Assembly: GCA_016785225.1 (NCBI GenBank)
Contig: JAFBJZ010000772.1
Coordinates: forward strand, 2,232,001-2,296,000
DNA: 64,000 nt
Source of the DNA: Psettodes erumei
Taxonomy: Eukaryota; Chordata; Actinopteri; Pleuronectiformes; Psettodidae
Direction of reading: 5' to 3'
The notes under the pieces were generated by a model. It searched no databases. It worked only from the letters and a program-made list of their open reading frames with translations, and had not been told where the DNA came from. This document shows positions 11,861-22,900 of this stretch, in pieces (position 1 is the stretch's first letter; each line of letters starts with the position of its first letter). A program made the translations under genes and the position numbers.

Positions 11861-14715
11861 ATTTGTACTAACTTTAGTTGTCCTGATTAAACCCCTGATC
11901 CTAGTTTTTCAACCTTTTCTAGCATAAGTTAAGCAACAAGCTTCAATGATGTTTCATTGTTGCTGAAAGATGCTTATTTTGTCACAGGTAACGCAGGTTT
12001 CTGTAAAGCATCTGACTTTATGCCTTTACTTTCTGTGACACCTTTTCAACCTCACATTAATTTGTTGTGAACAAACTGCTCCTTTATGGCTGATTAGGAG
12101 GAAGACTGGAAGTAGACACAGTTGTCAATATGGGGTTTTCTACCCCTGAGCTCACCTGTAGTCCTATTTGCATATTTACGGCAGCATAGTATCACTTACT
12201 ATGACAAATGGGTACCATTGTGTCTTTGCAAAATTGTACCCCTTTCCTTTAAAAGTTGGTTTTATATGAGAAGGTCACGTTACTTGTTACCAGTAATCGT
12301 CCTCTGACGTCAAATTTGGGCTCGATTTCATCTTACTGTCTGATAAACTTTATTTTCTCTACTCGCAAAAAAACATCACAAAACATACTTTATTAACTCT
12401 ATTTATTGTGCTCACTAAAGGGCTTTTTAAAGTATTGCCGTGAGTTAGGCTTCCCCCATAAAGTGTTTTTACATAGTTTTACATAGTTTTTTTGTGTGTG
12501 TTTTGTTTTTTACGGGGCTCAGTGGGCTGCTGCTAACACTAGCTAGATGTGGCTGGAGAGGAAGTGGAGCTTGGCTTACGTTCGAGAGGAAAGTGGGCAG
12601 AGCCGTTCAAGGATATCAGCTCAGGCAGAGGCGGAGAGGAGGACACACACAACAGAGGAGCGAGGCGTCGAGAGCGGACGGGAGGACGGGTGGAGCGATG
12701 CGGCCGAAAGACCCACCAAATCGACGAAAATCGGCCCAAAATGCGACAGCGGCCGCGGCAGACGACGGGGGATAGACACGGCCCGGACAATGGGTAAGAA
12801 CTTACGAGTAATCATACATAAATGGCAGTGAAACGACTCGGGGGTGTCCGGCAATATGGTGGAGAGAACGACAGTTAGACGCAGTGTTGTAAAAATGGCC
12901 ATGGTGTGTTGTCAGCGAAAAAGGAGAAAACGGTCCACAGAGTGTAAAAATGCAGATATTTGTGTTTTAGTCGATGAAATGTGTGTGTTTGCTGACCCTG
13001 TTTCGACTTCACTTAGTTTAGATGTGGACCAGTACGTTTGTTTTCGAGCTGTTTCGAGTTATTTCAACCTACGCATTTAAAATTTGCTTTGTCCTTGAAA
13101 GGGCAAATGCCCTTGTCTGAATTTGCTCGACAAAAACAACGAAAAATAAGCAAATGTTTCGCTTATTGGAAGTGGGATTGAGACAGACTCACATCAATAC
13201 AACAAGCTTGGGCATATTTTTGGTTATTTTCAGTATATTCGTTTTTTCACGTTTTTCCTCGAATTATATATGTAAAAATATGTTAGAAAGTCGATAATTT
13301 TTTCACCGTATCTCACCATTGGGTGTACAAACGTTGTTTATCACAAGACTAAAGTAAGTGTTAGATGTTTAAAACTTAATATTTAAAGGTAGTTAAATAA
13401 ATTATGACAAATTGTCAAAATGCTCAGAATATGATTGTTAACAGCAAGTTTTACACTGTAGACACTACACTTGAACCATAAATGATTTGTTTGTCAAATG
13501 AAGGTCCTATATGTTATAAAAGCTTAGATAGACTTCGAAATACAAAATAGGGTGTTGGCTTTTAACCCTTTGAGGCACTGAATGGAGAAATCATTAAAAT
13601 ATGTACATTAATTTTGTTTTTTTACAAATTACATTACACCTGCAAGACATGTAAAGAAATATTTTATGCTGGAAAGCTCCACTACAAGTATGAATTTTAG
13701 GAGACTTTAAATACTGCATTAAAATTAAATAAAGAAATAAAATCCTCTTAATATCTCAGTCTCACGGACAAGGTTGTTGATTTATCCACATGTGAAGGCA
13801 ATCACTGCACACAATGAAATAGGTGATTGTACAGTCTTTCATAATAGATATTTGCATCTTAAACTATATTGTTAAAGCCAAAAGGATTAGTACCACCCTG
13901 CACATAACAAAATGTCCTCTCTAAGCTATTCTCAATAGGATGTTACTGTTGAAGACCAGTTTCGTTGCATTTTGAGCCACCAAGGCATGCAAAGATGATA
14001 CATTTTCTCTAATAATTACTCATTAACTCATTTACGATTTTCATAATATGTTAATGAACTCCCAAACACTCAAAATATATTTTTAAAAAGATCTTCAAAT
14101 CCAATATCCAACCTGTGTATGCTTTTTAAGTTGCAATTTTGTAATTGTGACCAAAAAAATGTTTATTGTCATGTTTTGTATTTTGCAGGTATTCTCGTCG
14201 AGGTTTTACAGATTGCGTCCAAGAAGGAAGGCGATCATCTCACCTGAGCTAAATGGTATGTTTATATTAACCAGTCCAGGCTTTTAGCGTCTTTTACAGT
14301 CTTACTTGCGTCTTTCGCTGTACTGCCACATACACGAAGCCAGTAGGGTGTGCTGTTGTCCAATTGCGTCTCTGAAACTTCATTTTCTGTTTTTAAGGGT
14401 TGACGTTAAGTCGCGACGGAGTCGTGAATTGAAGGAATCGCACCGTAGTGGGGATTTGTAAGTATCATTCTTGAGATACATTAGATTCCTTGCATACTGT
14501 ATCTGCTTTGAATTCTGCAAATGTTTCTAATCAAATCGTCTAGTTTTATTGACCACACAAACATAACTAAATCATAGAAATTAGAGAACTGAAATTTTCT
14601 GTCAAAGTCAGCGCTAGGAAGTCCCATTAAACATAGTTTCTTATGTAGTTTTTATGCATTAAGGCAGTTTGTTACACTTAAAAACTACGACTGTTGTGTC
14701 TGAAGGTAGGATTGT

Positions 14716-14729
14716 TCTGCCCCCTAGTG
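14716..14729 (-). promoter_or_regulatory. CTCF-like motif in chaserr intron 3
   Basis: TCTGCCCCCTAGTG is the reverse complement of CACTAGGGGGCAGA, a near-consensus CTCF core. It reads on the minus strand, opposite to the site at 10471. This is a motif match only. Confidence 0.5.
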
Positions 14730-17469
14730 TATGATGTGGTACCGATACACAGATCAATTAAACAAATTCACAAATAATCAAATACCTTATTGTAAGAACT
14801 TTCCCTTGGTTGAAAGATGTAAATTCAACTTAAAAATCACTTACGACATTAAAATAGTGTTTGACAAGTGAGCACACAGCTTAAGCGTATCTAAAATCAC
14901 AGTATGTGCCTGGATGACGTCTTCCCGCTGTGAAATATTTGCTTTCACAAGCCAAATTTCGGCAGTAGCCATACAGTTTTAGCTAGCTAATTCAAACATT
15001 TATCGGTGGATTCCCTCTTATGCACTATTGCAATAAACATTCAGTTATTCCAAGTTAACGCTCACATTTGTAACATGTCCATGTTTAAGTAGCTAGCTAA
15101 CCTGTGAAACGCTCACTATACCTTTGTTTTTATATCATTGTTTTGTGAGATAAATGTATAGTGTCTAGTATCAAAATTACATTTCGCTCAAAATAGCTAT
15201 ATTCAAATCTATCACATGTAAAAGTTCTAACTTACATGGTGGGTTTGCAAAAATCCAAAAGAAGTGTTTATGCTGTTATGAGACCAGCAACACCAACTTT
15301 TGTACCACTTCATTCATCATTGTTTACCAGTTTAGTTGTAAGGTAATAAAAGTGCTGCAGATATAGTTAAACTTATAAAACCCTGAGACACATTGAGCAC
15401 TGGTCACACTTGTAGGTTGTTGGACAACCTGTGGTAACAAGGTCAAAGATCAAAATTTGTTAATCCATGGGGGGAAGCTGCAAAATCCTATCTTGCAACA
15501 TACCATCAGAAATTTGTGAGATCAGTCAACATGATCTATTTATGTGTTGTAATCAACACGTATAGCCAGTAATGTGACCATTTACCACCAAAATTTACAT
15601 ATTCACTGCCCATGGTCAAATTATCTAAGGATGGAACATTTCATATTTTCTATTGACTTTGGCTAACCAAACTAAAATTCATACAGCAAGTCAATTTGAA
15701 CACAGAATTTATTTTCTTTGTATTAAGATATAGCACTAGAGACAGACAAGAGTCCTAATAGTGGAGCATAATGGGAAACCACGCAGTTAGCATTAAATGT
15801 GATCCACTAAATGCACCATATAGCACAACAACGGTCAACTCTGTGTCGGCGTCTTTCACATTGGTGACTGACCGCACACCACAGGTGATGCCGACTCTGT
15901 TCCCAAAAAAAGACCAGCCCCTGTTTTGGAGTCAGTTTGTCACGAAGCCCTTCAAAAAGCTTGTGGATCAGGTGTAATTATTGTAATAGTAATACACGTA
16001 ATCAAATGTTATTATTAGTCTGATTGGTGAAACCATAACACACAATATTGATATAACCATCGCAGTCCTTGGCTGACGATAAGTCTTGCTTGCAACAGAA
16101 ACAGAGTAGTTTGTCATACCAATGATTGAAATAAGGCAAAGTATGGGGGGGAATGACACTAAAGTAACAAAACATTTGAAGAAACTTATACTGATGGTAA
16201 AATATTTTATGAAATAATAGAGATAGATAAAACTTTGTTAGCTTGGCCATCAATCAATCTCCAGCTGTCACTCTTCAGAAGATGAGCTATTAAGTACTTG
16301 CTGTTACTGTCAAGTTTGGAGAAAATTGTGTATTTCTCTCTCTGAGATAAACTCAATCCTTACTTTCAATTGATTATTGGTAGGGAAAAATTTATTTTGG
16401 TCTGTGATGGTTGTAAGTTGCAGTGAACATTCAACAGCAGAAGCTCAAGTGTGATGAATCCCATTCAAGGCAGCCAAACTGAGTGGTCTAATGATGTACT
16501 ATTTTTTTGTGTGTGCGTCTGATATGTTAATACATGTTTTGTTCCTTGTTTCTTCTGTAGGGGAACGTGCACTGGTGTGAAGATTGTCGCATTTTGAAGA
16601 AAAAGAAGACAGCTCTGTAAGTTTTTATTTATTTATTAATTTTTTTAGAATATTCATTCACCTGCTTTCTGAGCTCATGAAATTGTATTTTATTAGGGAT
16701 TAGATGCTCTCTGTATCTGAATTGGACTTCTAAAGAGGTGGTCCCTCCTATTTTAAGATGACCTTAATGAAACATTGCTGTCATACACTGTGAGGCTCAA
16801 GGCTAGTACAAGACCTAGATTTTAGCAGGTAAAGTGCATGGTACAAATGGTATGTTCAGAAAAGTAACTGTAAGTTAGTATGTGCACAACAGTTTATAAT
16901 ATGTGGTTCATTTTATTAACTTAAATAGATTTACTGTGGCTTTATGTGGACATTGGCTGTGTTGCCACCTGTTGGCACTTGATAGAAAAAGCCACCCTTC
17001 TCCAGGAGATGCTATTATCTCCAGTTTTGTGTCAATGTAGAAAACCTGATGTGACATGAGCAATTCTCTGTCACACATATTTAAGGCTATATTACAGTGT
17101 GTTAAGAGCCATGATGGACATTTTCTTGCATGTAAGTTAGTTACCAATTGTTGGAAGAGGCTGCTTTAATATTGGACGCTATTATTTTATCCATCTGCGG
17201 GTCTGTTAGGTCTTTGTTTTGGTGACTCTGGTTGTCATTTTGCAATTCAGACAATGGATGTTAATTTTCCATACATCATTGTTTGTTCATATGCCAGTCT
17301 TTTGTTGTTGGGCATCATTAGCTGTTGCGTAATTAAGTTTTACGCACGATGCATGATGCTAGTTAGTCCCATTCCAGACTTGTCATACCCCTGGTGGTCA
17401 GCGGATGATTTTTGTATGCTAATTGACGCTACATTCACATGACCGAGACTTCATTTTGCCGATTACTTT

Positions 17470-17540
17470 GGATTGGCCAAACAATGTGTCAAATCAGAGG
17501 CGTATAAAAAGTTGGTAGATGCTACGCCATCAGCATGGCT
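17470..17540 (+). promoter_or_regulatory. Candidate TATA/CCAAT promoter inside chaserr intron 4
   Basis: An inverted CCAAT box (ATTGG, 17472-17476) is followed 27 bases later by TATAAAAA (17503-17510), with a possible start about 25-30 bases further on. If used, it could start a short chaserr form containing only the last exon. No coding exon follows directly. Confidence 0.3.
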
Positions 17541-18094
17541 CATTGCGCTTCCCGCTCAGTAACTCTATGCTAGTAACCTATTGCGGAAGCTTCAGCCAGA
17601 TCTGTTTCTTTACTTCCATGTGATGCATAAAAAGTTGTATCATGAATGTCCTTTTGGAAATTAGTGTATCAAAGTTTGATCTTTGATCATAAAATGAATA
17701 AATTGTGAGCCTGGATTCCAATTTAAACCCAATCTGTTGTTTGCGTTGTGTACATTATGTTAATATGATGAGTTTAAATGAAGACTTATGGGAACAGCAA
17801 CTTCAACATTTTTCAAAACTTTTTTAAGAACAATTGTGTGTTATGAAACGTCACTATTACATAGTAATACATGAACTTGTGCAATGCTAGCCAACAAATT
17901 TTCATGCTAGCTGTGTATGTTACTGAAATGTCTTAAATTTTAGTCCAGTTTAGCATGCCTTCTTAAACTGCTGGACAGTGACTCATTACTCATTTCAGTT
18001 GCACTGTGGGCTTACAACTTTTCCCTCTTTTTTATCTTATCAAGACCCCATTCAACTGGATATTGCTGAAGTGGACACAGCGTTGTTTAACGTG

Positions 18095-18139
18095 AAGATG
18101 GCAAGTCATTTGGCAGTTAGCCAAATTTTGACAAGATGA
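18095..18139 (+). promoter_or_regulatory. chaserr: Two AARATGR-type motifs in the chaserr last exon
   Basis: AAGATGG lies at 18095-18101 and AAGATGA at 18133-18139, 38 bases apart. In mammalian CHASERR, conserved AARAUGR elements in the last exon have been reported as binding sites for the helicase DHX36. Seeing two here in the predicted last exon supports the identification. Confidence 0.55.
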
Positions 18140-18307
18140 AACCTTTTTTTCTGACTGGACTTTGACGTTTGGATTTTTGTTTTTTACAACGTGGACACTG
18201 GAACACTGTTACTGGCTGTATAGTGGACTTGTTGAAACGTTACACTGTTGTTTTTTGGGAAACACAAAACCAGCCTTTGTACATTTGATTTTCGAATGTT
18301 GTTTTTA

Positions 18308-18313
18308 AATAAA
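18308..18313 (+). terminator. chaserr: chaserr poly(A) signal
   Basis: AATAAA is followed by GTGTATGTCC and a T-rich run, a normal cleavage-site context. It lies about 0.8 kb before the chd2 transcription start region. Confidence 0.65.
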
Positions 18314-18879
18314 GTGTATGTCCTCGTATTTTTTTCCTGGCTTTGTTTCATTAGCGAATTAACTAGCACATCAAAGAGGATAGCTGGCTTAATATTTGGA
18401 TAATGTTGAAGTCCTTTAGCGCCACGGTTGGTTTTTATATTTCAGTTACTCGATACACCAAATGTTTTTGGATTGCATTGACTTTGTGTCACTAATCATC
18501 TAGGTTTGCCCATGTAACTATGAGCTAGCATGGCTTTAGCTTTGTACTTGGTTGATGAATCTCCTGAAACACCGATTTCCTTTCCAGGGGATGCTTTATA
18601 AAGGAAATTGTCACCTTGTTTAATGAGATAAAGGAGAAAAAAAATCTTGGTCAAGCTTCACCTTTTTGTTTTAATTAGTCCCCCTGGAAAAGACTTATGA
18701 AAACCATTTGAAAACAGTGGTAAAAACACCTGTGTGTAAGATATAAATATATATATAAAAGGCTTTTGGTCTGACCAGTAATGGTTTCCAAAGGCTCTCT
18801 AAAATGGCCCCTGGTTTTTCTTCTTCCTGTCTATGCAGGAAGTGATGTAATTGCTGCAAATTATATTCTTGTGCAGCCT

Positions 18880-19112
18880 TCAGTGTTTTTTTTTTTTTTT
18901 TTTTAAACCTTTTTTTTATGAAGTGGCAAGAAATCTTGCACTTCCAGGCTTGCGTCCTGGGGCTGATGATATTTTTAAGTTTATATAAAAGTAAAATTTT
19001 AACATAATAAAAGGGGTGGGACTTACACATCACCTGAGTGTAGGGTAAATGGAAATAACGTCAATCAAAGGCAGAGCTTTCAGAGCTAGGAAGGAGCTCT
19101 AGATGGCGGCTG
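18880..19112 (+). promoter_or_regulatory. chd2: chd2 promoter region
   Basis: A long T-run (about 18887-18904) is followed by a CRE-like AACGTCA at about 19058. A YY1-type ATGGCGGC lies at 19103-19110, a motif often sitting just after the start site in TATA-less promoters. CpG density rises from about 19140. No TATA box is seen close to the start. Confidence 0.5.
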
Positions 19113-19994
19113 AGCCTTGGGAAGGGTGCCATGGGCTTTCGTCAGACCGTCTCTCTTGCTTGTTTTTCGACCGCGACCGCTTGAATCCGATGGAAAGTTT
19201 AGGGCCGTGATCGTGCGATCCGCGTTTTAACGGGATTTTTCGGCGTCTTGTGTGTGTTTTTGGGCCGATTTGTCGAGCCGCAGGAGCCGTCTGTGCTGGG
19301 GAGAGCTTGTCGTTGTTTTCCATACTGGGCACTGGCAGCCATGGCGCGCCTCCATTTTTAGTGTGCTGCTCGCCTCTGTCGCTCTGAGTCTGACAGAAGA
19401 TGCAGACTGTAAAGGCCTTCGAGCTTTTCGAAACAAGGCACTTTTTGTAATTTATTATTAAGTTATTATTCTTCTTATTTTTATTTTTTGTACAGTTTGT
19501 TCTTCTTGATCGAGTCGGATAAATATTTAAACCTTGCGATAGAGCGAACGTGAATCGAATAGTTCGTTTATAGGCTACCACCTTTCTTCACATTGAATAG
19601 GTATGTTTACATTGTGTCGTTCATAATTTACTGATTTTCTCATCTTTGAGTCTTATATTTCTAATCCCTCATCTGATGACGCAGTTAGAATTAATTGCAT
19701 GCGGCTTGATCCGTGGACTATATTGAAAGACATGCGTTGGATATTTAATCCACTGTAACAGCACCTGTCATATTTATTAACCTGGATATAAATGAGCGAT
19801 TTAATTGATGGTCCTCATTTCTTCCGATTTAATGCCTTTTTCTTCACTCGTGTCGCACCGCCTGGCTTTTAACTGCCATCTGAGCTAAGGCAATCTTGTG
19901 GGACTTGTATGATAGCTCATGCTTCCTGTAACTTTTTGACAGTAAATACCAGGACAAAAAAGATCATCCTATCAGCGATTTTCAGGATAATACG
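19085..19994 (+). other. chd2: chd2 5' UTR (exons 1 and 2) with a short upstream ORF
   Basis: Non-coding exon 1 runs from about 19085 to 19600, with a strong donor (TAG|gtatgt) at 19601. Exon 2 begins at 19943 after ttttgacag and carries 52 non-coding bases before the start codon at 19995. If transcription begins before 19103, the ATG inside the YY1 motif opens an upstream ORF of 35 codons ending at TGA 19208-19210. Confidence 0.65.
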
Positions 19995-22900
19995 ATGATG
20001 AAGAATAAAAGTAAAAAACAAGAGGATGAAGGATCGACTCACAGCAATGCATCAAGGTATGATCCTTTTACATTTTTTTACCTTTCCCATGTCTGGTTTG
20101 ATTGTTTACCTTGTCAAGCATGGTTGATCACCTGTGTATACATTTGCGACGTGGTTTTGATGAAGTGCACCAGTGTCATGAATGACCTTGCTATTGTTTA
20201 ATAGCCACACCCTGATTTTCCGACCATTTCTTAACTCAATACCGAGGTTTCGGGCCTGTGTTAAGAGATCATTGCCCACAAGATGTATGTGTCAGACCCC
20301 AGGAAAAGTCATTTGTCCTGTATTATGTTGCAAACGATTTGACGCAAATGTTTGATGTTCCGTCGCTATAATGTAACATGACCTTGTCTTACTAGTTGGT
20401 ACTGCATTGCACCATTTTTATCAACGTTGTTGTTTCGTTTTTACTCATTTCAGAAACAATGTTTTTGCTTTGGTTTTACTCGTGGCCGGTAGTATATGCA
20501 ATCTTTTGGTTGGGTTGCACATAAGACACTTTGTCGTTAGCTCTTCTGACCTGAAATCCTGTCTGCATGTGGCTACAATTGTCATTTTTGTAACGATCTA
20601 CATCTTTTTTTTATTTGAACTTAGTGTTGACCAAGTAAAAGGAAATCTAAGTTTGCTCATGCCTAGTTATTACTGCTCCTTAAAACCCATAATCAAGGTT
20701 TGAATGCCCTGTAAATAAAGTTTTAGATGGTTGGTAAAACATTTTTGAAAACTACTCTAAACTCTTGTGTCTTTTTATAAAGTTATGCCAGTGTTCACAT
20801 GCTTATGTAATACCATTTTAACCTTCAGTTTTATATTTGTTTTAGGGAGAAGATTGTTTTTTTATTTTTAGCCTTTGGGACCTTTTGTGAATGGGTAGTT
20901 TTTAATCTTCTTCTTGACACAGAATGATTATCATTAGAGCTATTTAATGAATGATTGCATTTACTTGTCAAGTGGCAGTGGCACCTATCACATCAATCTC
21001 ATGTCATTTTTAAGTGTCAGATAACTTTAAAAGGCACTTTTGTACTAATCAGGTGTTATCAGCTATATGGTGATTGGTGTGGTAATTGAAGCATATGTTT
21101 TGCTCCTGTCTGCTGCTTGTGAACATTGCAGCTAACCACTGTCAATTCCTATTTAAATTCACTATTTTATATTTTTTTTAGGTGTATTTAGAAGGCCCTG
21201 TGATCAGGAGACTGGACACTTAAATGTGGTGACAGTTTTTTTTTAAACAATATTGACTGCTTTTCTTATTATAAATTGTAAACATTTGCAGGTATGTATT
21301 TATCATCCCCGGGTAATTCTTCTCCTTCATTTATCAAAGTCAGTGGACAACATTTTGATCAATAAAGATGATTGAAAAAAACCCAACTAATCAGATCATT
21401 TGCATGGTGTCAGGAAAATGCAGAAACAACAAGTGGCCAGTATTTGTTTATTTTTTCTAACTAATGCTGTATCTCAACTTAGGTTCTTAGTATGAGTTGC
21501 TGCCATGTTTGTAGTCAACAAGTACTGCAGCCTGATTTCAATAGACTGGTTTGTTTTTAGCTAAAGACACAGAGAAGTCTGGATGCTAAACTCAGGTAAT
21601 CACCCTAATAGCATTTTACTGACTGTACACTGCAGCAGGTTACATCACACTCGTAGTTTTGTTTGTGTGTGTGTGTGAGAGAGAGAGGTCTTGTGGCAGC
21701 CATTTTAGTATTTTTATCAGTGAGTGAAATATGTCCTCTGCCACTGATGACAGCCTAACTTTTTCATGCAGATAGACGAGCACAGTGGGCATGCAGAGCA
21801 GAGGAGAATGAGCATTAGAAAATTTGGTGACTTCATGCAACATTATGACTCAATAAAGTACTGCCTGCATGCTCTCCTGAGTCACAAAATGGCCCTTGCT
21901 TTGTGTGCACAGCTTGCTCACTTATCTGTATTAAAACTCTGCTCGGAACTACATGGAGGAGGAACAGGAACAGTTCAGACCTCGGAAAGCCTGCACACCG
22001 CGCCGTCATAGGCCAGATTCCCACCTAGCAACACGTCAGCCAATAACAATTCGGAGTTAGTTCCTCGTCCCACCCACTTTGACCTCACATAGAGCGGAAG
22101 CTGAAATGCACTTCCGAGTTTGGACACTGAAGCAGAGAGAGAGACGGAATGTGAAATCTCGTAACGATTACCAACAGTTATATATATATTTTTTAGCTCC
22201 CGTCGGTTCACCCGTGCTCCCCTTCAGCATCAAACATGTTGTATAAGTGACGGAATACAGTCATGGTCATTATTATTTTTTTGTTTACACATTTAGTAAG
22301 TGCTTTCAAATTTCAAAATAAGAGTGTCGTTGCTTATGGAAACACCCGATAGATGAGATGACGAATAAAATCGGTATACTGATTTTAATCTCTGTAAGAC
22401 ACAGGACCACGTGTCTTTACAGAGCAATCCATGTGAAGCAGTGATTGTTAGAGATTTTTTTTGAATGGGCGTAGCGCCTCCATGTGTCCAGACAAAATAC
22501 TGCAGATAGAGCCAGACGGGAGGGATCGTCATAACAAGATGTTTAATCTAGTGATGTCCCCGCCCCATCACATTAATTTAATATAATTATAAAACCTCAG
22601 TTAAGGTTTATAATGTATATTGTGTGAAAAATTGATACATTTGTATCAGATTTTAACTTGGTTGGATCAAGATACATCTCTTGTGTGCTGTGTGTTATTT
22701 GCAATTTATATATAATTACAGTATATTATATAGTATATGAAGTGTTGAATGAGTTCACCATTCTAGTCCTCAAAAAAAGTCTTTACATCCACAACTCAGG
22801 ACCTGCTGAGGCCATAACCTGTGATGAGCAGATGAGCTGTCTCAAGTAGACACTTGTTCAATTTCTGAGCTAAAAAGCATAGCAAACAGTGGCCTAGATA

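Larger units (their letters stand above)
12540..18332 (+). ncRNA. chaserr: chaserr-like lncRNA (five exons) just upstream of chd2
   Basis: I infer five exons: about 12540-12793, 14189-14255, 14398-14457, 16561-16616 and 18045-about 18332. Each internal junction has a good acceptor (ttttgcag, ttttaag, tcttctgtag, tcttatcaag) and donor (gtaaga, gtatgt, gtaagt, gtaagt). Exon 1 is CpG-rich and promoter-proximal, and its 5' end is approximate. The last exon ends after AATAAA (18308-18313) with a GT-rich stretch beyond. No long ORF spans the junctions. Position (same strand, immediately 5' of chd2), exon count and AAGATGG/AAGATGA motifs in the last exon fit mammalian CHASERR. That nuclear RNA limits CHD2 expression in cis, and its loss raises CHD2 and is harmful. 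The alternative is that the first four exons are 5' UTR exons of chd2 itself; the poly(A) signal and separate chd2 promoter argue against that. Confidence 0.78.

Noticed and set aside
12494..12831. Three overlapping ORFs of 82-94 codons in and around chaserr exon 1
   Set aside because: They use different frames over the same CpG-rich exon, run through the splice donor at 12794, and show no recognisable protein. High GC content makes such frames likely by chance.
19099..19581. 160-codon minus-strand ORF over chd2 exon 1
   Set aside because: It is antisense to a CpG-rich 5' UTR, with low-complexity Lys/Asn-rich content and no known domain.
22021..22044. Possible MHC class II-type X1-X2-Y promoter module
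   Set aside because: The RFX, CRE and CCAAT pieces are present, but the CCAAT box directly follows the CRE-like site, without the fixed spacer of about 18-20 bases that defines the module.
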